Part shown: positions 1 to 4,990 of the stretch, in pieces | Position numbering within the stretch: the first letter of the stretch is position 1 | How the letters are laid out: each line of letters opens with the position of its first letter | Assembly (NCBI GenBank): GCA_030839105.1 | Contig: JAUZEI010000257.1 | Location: 1-7,408, forward strand | Reading direction: 5' to 3' | From: Actinomycetota bacterium | GTDB taxonomy: Bacteria > Actinomycetota > Acidimicrobiia > IMCC26256 > PALSA-610 | DNA: 7,408 nt | Position numbers and translations under genes: made by a program | The notes under the pieces: generated by a model | Database searches by the model: none | Told to the model about the DNA's origin: nothing | The model's input: the letters and a program-made list of their open reading frames with translations, nothing else

Positions 1-2
1 TT

Positions 3-1430
3 CAGCGGCTCACACGGCTGAGCCCAGTCGCGTGCCTCGAAGCGTTCGATCTCGCGACAGTCGCCGGCATCATCGAGCCGGGATCCAGCGCGACCCGTCA
101 TCAGTTCCCGCACGACCTCACGCGGGAGGCCGTATACGAAGAGATTCCCCGGGCGCGTCGCGCCGAGCTTCATGCGGCGGCGGTTGACGCGCTGATCGAT
201 TTCTATGGCGACGACCCGGCGAGGACGATCGAGATCGCGGCACACGCGTGGGCCGGGCGACAAGTCATTGATCCTCGCACGGTGATCGAGCACCTGATCT
301 CGGGCTCGCGGGCGGCGCTCGGCGGATACGCGAATCAGCGCAGCGAACAGCTCTTGAACCGCGCGATCGAGGTTGCCCGTGATCTTCCCGATCGCGCCGC
401 TCGCGACGAGATCGAGCTCGAAATCGCGATACGGCTGGCATACCTCTCGGCGGTCACACTCGGTCACGGGCATCAAAAGGCGGCGCAACTGTTCGATCGC
501 GCCATCGAGCTGCACGAGCGGGTGGAGAACACGTCCGCCATCTCGCCCGACATGCTCATGGAGATCTCGGCCTACCTTTCGATGCAAGGCCGGATCCAGG
601 ACGCGGCCGATGTCGCCGACGAACTCATCGTCAGCGCCCGCCGGCGCGAAGACCGGCTCGCCGAATGCGCCGGGAACACTGCGCTCGCCCTCGCCAGCTG
701 GCACCTCGGCGACATCTCCCGCACGGCAACCGCGATCTGCCGAGCGGTCGAGGTCGGGCGCGAGATCCCGCGGTGCGACCTCGCGGCGACGTTCGGATTT
801 CCCCAGCTCGGCAACTGGCTCAGTTTCCTTGCTCTCGTGCTCACTGCTCAGGGAGAGGTCGACAGAGCTCGCGCCGCGATCACCGAGTCGCGGTCGGAGC
901 TCGAACGCTTCCCCGACCCGATGAGCGCCATGTGGGCCGACGCGTTCTCTTCGTGGCGCGCAATCATGGACGACGACCCCGAAGCGGCCCGCCGTCGTTG
1001 CACGCGCTTCATGGCTCTCGCCAAGAAAACGGCGACCGGCGTGGTTCAGCCCCAGGCCGAAGTCGTCGACGGGTGGGCTCGCGCCCGCCTCGGCGACGGC
1101 GAAGCAGGCGTGCGTCTCATTCGCGCCGGACGGCTAGGCCTCCCGAAGGCGCTCGGGCTCGTCGGCGTGGCGCTCGAAGTTGAGGCCCTCGTCGGACTCC
1201 TTCGCGGCGCCGAGGCTCTAGAGCTGATCGACGGCACGCTCGCTTCGCGCGACGCACTCGACTCCGGGCTCTGGCTGCCCGAGGTGCATCGATGGCGCGG
1301 TGAGCTTCTCGCTGCGACGGACCCCTCCGAGGCCGACGACGAATTTGCTCGCGCAATCGAGATCGCTACGGAACAGGGTGCGTACCTGCTCGTCGAACGA
1401 GCTGAAGCGTCCCGACTCGGGGTGCAATAA
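3..1430 (+). CDS. C-terminal part of AAA-ATPase/TPR-type regulatory protein (5' end outside window)
   Basis: The frame is open from the first bases of the window to TAA at 1428-1430 (about 475 codons), so the real start lies upstream; the Met at 282 is internal. Near the start it reads HQFPHDLTREAVYEEIPRAR followed by RAELHAAAVDAL. This is the conserved segment at the end of the STAND/AAA ATPase module in LuxR-type (LAL) regulators and in class III adenylate cyclase-ATPase-TPR proteins. The remainder is an Ala/Leu/Arg-rich all-helical region of degenerate TPR-like units, for example AAQLFDRAIELHERV, AADVADELIVSARRRED and ADDEFARAIEIATEQGAYLL. It ends without a C-terminal LuxR helix-turn-helix, so any output domain (cyclase, BTAD/SARP or other) would have to be N-terminal and is not visible. 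Likely a cytoplasmic signalling or transcription-control ATPase. The family is inferred from the ATPase tail and TPR pattern only; the specific role is unknown. Confidence 0.75.
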   Translation, partial: QRLTRLSPVACLEAFDLATVAGIIEPGSSATRHQFPHDLTREAVYEEIPRARRAELHAAAVDALIDFYGDDPARTIEIAAHAWAGRQVIDPRTVIEHLISGSRAALGGYANQRSEQLLNRAIEVARDLPDRAARDEIELEIAIRLAYLSAVTLGHGHQKAAQLFDRAIELHERVENTSAISPDMLMEISAYLSMQGRIQDAADVADELIVSARRREDRLAECAGNTALALASWHLGDISRTATAICRAVEVGREIPRCDLAATFGFPQLGNWLSFLALVLTAQGEVDRARAAITESRSELERFPDPMSAMWADAFSSWRAIMDDDPEAARRRCTRFMALAKKTATGVVQPQAEVVDGWARARLGDGEAGVRLIRAGRLGLPKALGLVGVALEVEALVGLLRGAEALELIDGTLASRDALDSGLWLPEVHRWRGELLAATDPSEADDEFARAIEIATEQGAYLLVERAEASRLGVQ

Positions 1431-1471
1431 TCGCGAAGTCATCGACAAGTCGCGCGCTTGAACATCGGCGC

Positions 1472-1765
1472 ATGACAAACATCCAGGTAGAGCACCTGAC
1501 CAAACGATTCGGGCCGCTGGCCGCGGTCGACGACCTCTCCTTCACGGTGCAAGAGGGGCGAGTAACCGGATTCCTGGGCGCCAACGGCTCGGGCAAGACA
1601 ACGACGCTCCGCATCCTGCTTGGACTCAGCGAGGCGACGGCAGGCACTGCGAGCATCGCGGGGCGGCGCTACGCCGCGCTTCGTGCGAAGCCGGAGCGAT
1701 ATTCCGAGGGCGACTGTCCGATCAGGTCGCGGAACGCGGACTGGAAGGCGGAGAGCGACGAGTAG
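1472..1765 (+). pseudogene. Truncated ABC transporter ATP-binding protein (N-terminal fragment)
   Basis: The start at 1472 gives MTNIQVEHLTKRFGPLAAVD, a typical beginning of a DrrA/CcmA-like exporter ATPase. Walker A follows at residues 36-43 (GANGSGKT). Homology-like sequence continues to about residue 75 (GLSEATAGTASIAGRRYAAL). After this the frame turns into the antisense of the neighbouring araC gene and stops at 1763-1765. The Q-loop, the ABC signature (LSGGQ), Walker B and the H-loop are all absent; family members are usually about 220-310 residues. No permease gene follows. It starts 41 bp after the preceding stop, with no clear Shine-Dalgarno. I infer a gene remnant created by a deletion or rearrangement with its junction at about 1669-1697. 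The fragment could be expressed but could not hydrolyse ATP alone. Confidence 0.8.
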
Positions 1766-2439
1766 CCGACATCCAGCGCGATCTGGGTCACCGAGTGCTC
1801 GGTCCCTGCGAGCTGCTCGATTGCCCGCAGCACGCGGAGACGCCGCCGCGCGGCGCTCCAGGTCATCCCGAGCTCCTGCTCGAACCGTCGGGCCAGCGAC
1901 CGCGACGCCAGGCCGACCTCGCGGGCGATGTCGACGAAGCGAACATCGTCGGCGAGCCGATCGGTCGTGAGGGCGAGCGCCCGACGGACCTCCATGGACC
2001 GTCCGGTGGGCATGCGCGCCGGACTCGGATGCTCGGCGAGAGCCCACGTCGCCGCCGCAAGGGCTCGAAACATCGCGAGTGCGTAGTCGTCGAGTGGCTC
2101 ATCTTCATCGTCCCACCGAGAGCACTCCGTGATGAGCGCGCGGGCCAGCGGCGTGAGATCGACGACCGCGAGTTTCGATGGCGGCGGCGACACGAACGTC
2201 GTACTGAAGAGCACCGACGCGGTCGTGACCGGTTGCGGGATCGTGACATCGATCGACACCCCGGCCCGGATGAGCGCAGCCCGAGCGGGCGGAAGCGACC
2301 AGCTTGTCCCGTCGACCTCCAGCCGCAGCACTCCATGCGAGGCCGCGAGCAGGTAGTGGCGGTCGACGCACAACTGTTGCGCACCAGCGGGCTCGAAGTC
2401 GCGGACGAAGCTGAATACGGGGCGGTTCACGCCGTCCAC
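1669..2439 (-). CDS. AraC-family transcriptional regulator
   Basis: 256 residues from a GTG start at 2439. Residues ~10-95 look like a cupin-type ligand-sensing arm (HYLLAASHGVLRLEVDG, then SWSLPPARAALI). The C-terminal ~100 residues form the double helix-turn-helix of AraC/XylS proteins. HTH1 lies at about 167-188 (RFVDIAREVGLASRSLARRF). HTH2 lies at about 216-240, with the family signature ALDVGYSSLSAFQSAF continuing into RDLIGQSPSEYR. It acts as a cytoplasmic DNA-binding regulator, probably responding to a small molecule. It is the second gene of a unit with the ABM-domain gene, 9 bp after that stop, so co-regulation or autoregulation through the direct repeats at 2800-2832 is plausible. 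No Shine-Dalgarno is evident; GTG at 2430 is an alternative start. The last few codons and the stop overlap the truncated ABC gene: the stop is antisense to the ABC Tyr67 codon region. The natural C-terminus may therefore have been replaced, but both HTHs are complete. Confidence 0.88.
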   Translation of the reverse strand: MDGVNRPVFSFVRDFEPAGAQQLCVDRHYLLAASHGVLRLEVDGTSWSLPPARAALIRAGVSIDVTIPQPVTTASVLFSTTFVSPPPSKLAVVDLTPLARALITECSRWDDEDEPLDDYALAMFRALAAATWALAEHPSPARMPTGRSMEVRRALALTTDRLADDVRFVDIAREVGLASRSLARRFEQELGMTWSAARRRLRVLRAIEQLAGTEHSVTQIALDVGYSSLSAFQSAFRDLIGQSPSEYRSGFARSAA

Positions 2440-2448
2440 TATCGCGGT

Positions 2449-2763
2449 TCACGCAACCGTCTCGACCAACTCGACCCGGAAGCGGCGGCTCGACGGTGTC
2501 TCCGTCATCCTCGGGCGAAGGAACTCACCAGACCGGGCGAACGCATCGGACGCGAGGTAGTCGGCGAACGAGGCTTGGTCGATCCACTCGTGGAGCACGG
2601 TGATGCCGGTGTCGTTTTCGCGGTCGCAGAAGACTCGGAAGGCGACGCAGCCCGGCATCACGCTGATCGTGGGTTGCTCGCGTTCGAGTTGCGCGATGGC
2701 CGTCGGTCGGTCGGCGGCCGCGGTGGAGAAATCGAGAATGGCGATGAAGGAGGGAGTTGTCAT
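2449..2763 (-). CDS. Antibiotic biosynthesis monooxygenase (ABM/YgiN-like) domain protein
   Basis: 104 residues starting ATG ACA ACT CCC (MTTPSF) at 2763. The frame stays open further upstream, but that extension is Arg/Ser-rich, unlike protein coding, and overlaps other remnants, so the short start is preferred. The length fits single-domain ABM proteins (about 95-105 residues). Visible pattern: a first beta strand FIAILDFST, then the helix RPTAIAQLEREQPTI, MPGCVAFRVFCD, and the conserved ITVLHEWIDQASFADYLAS (residues ~54-72). Such dimeric alpha+beta-barrel proteins include cofactor-free quinol monooxygenases, heme-degrading enzymes and proteins of unknown function; the substrate here cannot be deduced. 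It lies directly upstream of the AraC regulator gene in the same orientation. No Shine-Dalgarno is seen. Phased direct repeats lie 15-70 bp upstream of the start and may be the regulator's operator. Confidence 0.85.
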   Translation of the reverse strand: MTTPSFIAILDFSTAAADRPTAIAQLEREQPTISVMPGCVAFRVFCDRENDTGITVLHEWIDQASFADYLASDAFARSGEFLRPRMTETPSSRRFRVELVETVA

Positions 2764-2778
2764 GCATCGATAGTGCGA

Positions 2779-2832
2779 CGAACTGACCGAACGCGCCGCC
2801 GCCGAACGGACCGAAACACGCGCCGAACGGAC
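2779..2832. promoter_or_regulatory. Phased direct repeats, candidate AraC-type operator
   Basis: The 12-mer CGCCGAACGGAC occurs perfectly at 2800-2811 and 2821-2832, exactly 21 bp apart (two helical turns). A third, degenerate copy of its core (CGAACTGAC, 8 of 9 matching) lies at 2779-2787. GACCGAA also recurs at 2785-2791 and 2809-2815. AraC-type activators commonly bind direct half-sites about 21 bp apart (araI1/I2 is the known example). The array sits just upstream of the ABM-araC unit. That it is an operator is inferred from spacing and position. Confidence 0.45.
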
Positions 2833-2842
2833 AAGGAGAGGT

Positions 2843-3007
2843 CTACGAGGTCGACCGCACGAACGCGCCACGTCGTATTCCGAGGTTGCCGTCGGCGAGC
2901 GCGCCGGCAAAGTTGAGTATCCGGGTAAAGCCGTCATCGAGCAGTTTCGGCAAGGTCGGGCCTTCAGGCAGCCCGTCGGCGAGAACGGGAGTAGGCCCCT
3001 TCGCTGG
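2843..3007 (-). pseudogene. Unassigned reading-frame remnant upstream of the ABM gene
   Basis: Between a TGA at 3010-3008 and a TAG at 2845-2843, the reverse strand reads as plausible protein of about 54 codons. It includes TPVLADGLPEGPTLPKLLDD and then GFTRILNFAGALADGNLG, with GC-rich third positions. No suitable start codon or Shine-Dalgarno was seen. I do not recognise it. The DG...LLDDGFT pattern faintly resembles the C-terminal domain of FAD-dependent aromatic hydroxylases, but this is weak. It lies in the frame that would be reached by one more single-base deletion after the cNMP remnant (3004-3208). It may therefore be the continuation of the same decayed gene or the end of another one. 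Low confidence that it was ever translated. Confidence 0.3.
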
Positions 3008-3208
3008 TCAATAGTCCCCATGAACTGCTCGGTGAGCATGCCCAACGCCCCACGAAGCGGCCCGGCCCGTGGGTCACGACAACCTCTTCGCCACCTTCGC
3101 ACGGCGAACGACCTCGACCTCACCTTCCAGAATCACGAAGAAGTTCTGGAGGGACGCACCCGCTCGGTACAAGACATCTCCGCGCTCAACAGCGCCCACG
3201 ATGTCAAC
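3004..3208 (-). pseudogene. Frame-broken cyclic-nucleotide-binding (cNMP/CRP-like) domain remnant
   Basis: The reverse strand holds a cNMP-binding fold spread over three frames. First comes VERGDVLYRAGASLQNFFVI, then LEGEVEVVRRA, ending near 3098. The next frame gives GGEEVVVTHGPGRFVG (3095-3048), and a third gives ALGMLTEQFMGTIDQ (3048-3004). Read together these follow the family pattern G-D-V-L-x-x-x-G ... F-F-V-I-L-E-G-E-V-E-V ... H-G-P-G-R-F-x-G-x-L-x-M-L-T. Each step equals the loss of one base, and the second falls in a run of G (3048-3051). Members of this type include the N-terminal sensor half of some thioredoxin-reductase-like flavoproteins. The arms before and after are missing, so this is a decayed gene unless the deletions are sequencing errors. 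Confidence 0.65.
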
Positions 3209-3410
3209 CGGTAACCAACTCCCGGACCACGCTCCGGTCGAGCGTGACCCACGCGTTTCTTCCGAGAGCGTCTTCATGTTCCTGCTGGGACACGACCACA
3301 CGAACATGCCGCTCTCCGTGACCGGAACGCGCGACCTTCGGGCTATGCGGCACCCACGCTCACGACGCGAATTCGCGACGTCGGCACCATTTGCGGCACC
3401 ACACGCAGAC
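3209..3410. other. Intergenic stretch without a recognisable gene
   Basis: About 200 bp between the cNMP remnant and the hairpin behind the tRNA. No supported reading frame or RNA was found on either strand. The only structure noted is a perfect 12-bp palindrome, CGCGAATTCGCG, at 3366-3377, with no context that gives it a role. Confidence 0.5.
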
Positions 3411-3434
3411 GGCCCGGTGCGTTCGCACCGGGCC
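3411..3434 (-). terminator. Hairpin terminator downstream of tRNA-fMet
   Basis: GGCCCGGTGC, a 4-nt loop and GCACCGGGCC form a perfect 10-bp GC-rich stem. It begins 16 nt after the CCA end of the tRNA on the reverse strand. There is no U-tract after it, so it would be a U-less terminator of the kind proposed for high-GC actinobacteria. The sequence is symmetrical and could act in either direction. Confidence 0.6.
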
Positions 3435-3450
3435 TGACCTGCAATTTCGA

Positions 3451-3527
<77 letters not shown>

Positions 3528-3538
3528 GCGGACCATGC

Positions 3539-3567
3539 ATGGTACTGGTGTCGCCTTCTGTGACCAA
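3539..3567 (-). promoter_or_regulatory. Promoter of the tRNA-fMet gene
   Basis: The reverse strand has a -35 element TTGGTC (3567-3562), a 17-bp spacer and a -10 element TACCAT (3544-3539). This predicts a transcript start near 3532, about 5 nt before the mature tRNA. Spacing and position fit a housekeeping sigma-70/SigA promoter. A 12-bp palindrome, ACCATGCATGGT (3532-3543), overlaps the -10. Confidence 0.7.
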
Positions 3568-3575
3568 GTCGAGAC

Positions 3576-3591
3576 CGAAGGTACGCCTTCG
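3576..3591 (-). terminator. Small hairpin between the oxygenase gene and the tRNA promoter
   Basis: CGAAGG and CCTTCG form a 6-bp stem with a 4-nt loop, about 55 bp downstream of the oxygenase stop codon and just upstream of the tRNA -35 box. No U-tract follows. It could terminate the sensor-receiver-oxygenase transcript before it reaches the tRNA gene; this is inferred from position. Confidence 0.3.
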
Positions 3592-3646
3592 CGCCCAGGA
3601 GAATCGCGAGCGCGCCTGAATGTCGGATCAGACCGTTCCGATCGCG

Positions 3647-4492
3647 TCAGGGTGCGGTCGAGAAGCTCGGCGGACCGTCGGCGTGTTCGCCACGCACGGC
3701 GTCGTACGGGTCGCGCAGGTCGCCGAAGTACCCCAAGGCATAGGCGCCGCGGCGGTATCCGGCAAGACGAGCGAGATCCTCGGGCAACTCGCGGGCCACC
3801 TCCGGCGGGCACGCTATATACTGGTTCTCCTCTTGGCGCAGCCACGACAAGGTGTATCCGACGTTCACGCCGCGGCGCGCGCTCGTCGAGCGATTCGCGC
3901 CTCCGCCGTGGTAGAGCGACCCGAGATAGAACAGCACCGATCCCTTCGGCATCTCGGCCGGCACGGTCTGGTCGACCGTCGGGCGCAGCTTGTCCTCCCA
4001 ACGGTGACTCCCGGGAATGACCCGCGTCGCACCGTTCTGGTCGGTGAAGTCCGTCATCGCCCACATGGTGTGGCACTCGACCTCGAAGCCCGCCGGGAAG
4101 GGGAAGAAGTCGAAGGCCCATTGGTCACGGTGGACGTACTGCGCCGGTTCGCCCGGCCCGATCTCGATGACCTGGGTGAGATGCAGCTGGTAGCTGGTCG
4201 CGTGATCGCCGAGCACACGGTCGAGCGCGCCGAGCACGGTGGGGTGCGCGGCGAGCCGGCCGAAATCGCGCGAGCGCGCGAGCAACGAGCCGGTCCGGCG
4301 CGTGTTGAAGCCGGTGAACTCGTCACCGCCCGCGGGCGTGGCGACCAGGAACGGTTCGAGCTCGCGCTCGATGCGATCCAGCGCGTCTTCCGAGACCAGG
4401 CGCTCGACGACCACACAACCGGATGCGCGCAACGCGGCTTCGATCTCGTCGACGTTCGCGTCGGCTACGACCCGGGGAACTTCCATCGTCAT
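3647..4492 (-). CDS. Phytanoyl-CoA dioxygenase (PhyH) family Fe(II)/2-oxoglutarate oxygenase
   Basis: 281 residues from ATG at 4492 (MTMEVPRVVADANV). A GTG at 4519 would add nine residues, and ATG at 4486 would remove two. GGGACAGG lies about 10 nt before the chosen start. The iron triad is visible: His121 and Asp123 in YVHRDQWAF, and His195 in SLYHGGGANRS. Arg206/207 downstream is a candidate 2-oxoglutarate carboxylate anchor. Other family landmarks are FTDQNGATRVIPGSHRW (149-165) and KGSVLFYLGSLYHGG. The protein is soluble with no signal peptide, and its length fits the family (about 260-300). Members hydroxylate acyl-CoAs, lipids or secondary metabolites; the substrate here is unknown. It follows the receiver gene by 98 bp in the same direction, so it is probably in the operon or separately controlled through repeats in that gap. 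The divergent acyl-CoA ligase beyond the sensor suggests a lipid link, which is inference. Confidence 0.9.
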   Translation of the reverse strand: MTMEVPRVVADANVDEIEAALRASGCVVVERLVSEDALDRIERELEPFLVATPAGGDEFTGFNTRRTGSLLARSRDFGRLAAHPTVLGALDRVLGDHATSYQLHLTQVIEIGPGEPAQYVHRDQWAFDFFPFPAGFEVECHTMWAMTDFTDQNGATRVIPGSHRWEDKLRPTVDQTVPAEMPKGSVLFYLGSLYHGGGANRSTSARRGVNVGYTLSWLRQEENQYIACPPEVARELPEDLARLAGYRRGAYALGYFGDLRDPYDAVRGEHADGPPSFSTAP

Positions 4493-4521
4493 GGCGATAC
4501 CTGTCCCGCGTCTCGACACCA

Positions 4522-4544
4522 GATGTACGGGACAACGCTACATC
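4522..4544. promoter_or_regulatory. Inverted repeat upstream of the oxygenase gene
   Basis: GATGTA, 11 bp, then TACATC form a perfect 6-bp inverted repeat ending about 30 bp before the chosen oxygenase start. An overlapping pair, GTCCCG (4503-4508) and CGGGAC (4528-4533), also reads as an inverted repeat. The site could bind a dimeric regulator. Role inferred from position only. Confidence 0.25.
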
Positions 4545-4563
4545 GCGCTCCGGCGCAGGCGAG

Positions 4564-4599
4564 CGGGCTACCCGACGCGTACGGCCCGGGCTACCCGAC
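4564..4599. repeat. 13-bp direct repeat at the receiver 3' end
   Basis: CGGGCTACCCGAC occurs at 4564-4576 and 4587-4599, 23 bp apart. The second copy contains the stop codon of the receiver gene (4593-4591, reverse strand). The GGG...CCC in each copy can form only tiny hairpins. It may be a small duplication; no function is assigned. Confidence 0.5.
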
Positions 4600-4962
4600 A
4601 AGCATGAGTTGTGCGTTGATCCGATTCAACAGCTCGCGTGGACTGAAGGGCTTCAGCATGTAGTCGTTCGCACCGAGCGCGAAGCCGCGTTCGGCGTCGG
4701 CGTCCTGGGCCTTGGCCGTCAACATGATGATCGGCAGCGCTCTCGTCGCCGGGTTGGCGCGCAGTTGTGACAGCACGTCGAAGCCGGAGAGTCCCGGCAT
4801 CATGACGTCGAGGAGCAACAGGGCCGGCTTCGCGTCCGGCACGAGCAGCAGGGCGTCCTGGCCGTTCGTGGCGCTGAGTACCTCGTGGCCGTTCTGGACG
4901 AGCTTGTACTCGACCAGTTCGCGCACGTCGGGATCGTCATCGACGATACAGATCACACTCAT
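4591..4962 (-). CDS. Single-domain response regulator (CheY-like receiver)
   Basis: 123 residues, a lone receiver domain with no DNA-binding or enzymatic output. Catalytic residues are all present: the acidic cluster DDD at 8-10, the phosphoacceptor Asp52 in LLLLDVMMPG, Thr82 in IMLTAK and Lys104 in YMLKPF. Tyr101 is the switch aromatic. The C-terminal helix FSPRELLNRINAQL is standard. ATG at 4962 is preceded by AAGGAG (4978-4973) with a 10-nt gap. It starts 28 bp after the sensor gene's stop and almost certainly shares its transcript. It probably signals by protein-protein contact or passes phosphate on in a relay. Because the adjacent sensor lacks the H-box histidine, its phosphodonor may be another kinase or acetyl phosphate; this is inference. 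Confidence 0.95.
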   Translation of the reverse strand: MSVICIVDDDPDVRELVEYKLVQNGHEVLSATNGQDALLLVPDAKPALLLLDVMMPGLSGFDVLSQLRANPATRALPIIMLTAKAQDADAERGFALGANDYMLKPFSPRELLNRINAQLMLVG

Positions 4963-4972
4963 GTTCGGCTTG

Positions 4973-4978
4973 CTCCTT
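4973..4978 (-). promoter_or_regulatory. Ribosome binding site of the receiver gene
   Basis: AAGGAG on the reverse strand, 10 nt before ATG at 4962, in the 28-bp gap after the sensor stop. It is one of the few clear Shine-Dalgarno sequences in the window and supports the chosen start. Confidence 0.6.
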
Positions 4979-4990
4979 CGGGTCCGTCGA

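Noticed and set aside
1795..2916. 373-codon + strand open frame over araC and the ABM gene
   Set aside because: It is antisense to two clear families, and its composition (Arg-rich, no motifs) is that of a shadow frame.
2764..3123. Long N-terminal extension of the ABM protein
   Set aside because: The frame is open to 3123, but its translation is Arg/Ser-rich without domain features and overlaps the cNMP remnant. The 104-residue form fits the family length.
3366..3377. Perfect palindrome CGCGAATTCGCG
   Set aside because: It is a single 12-bp site with no second copy and no nearby promoter. It is not enough to call an operator.
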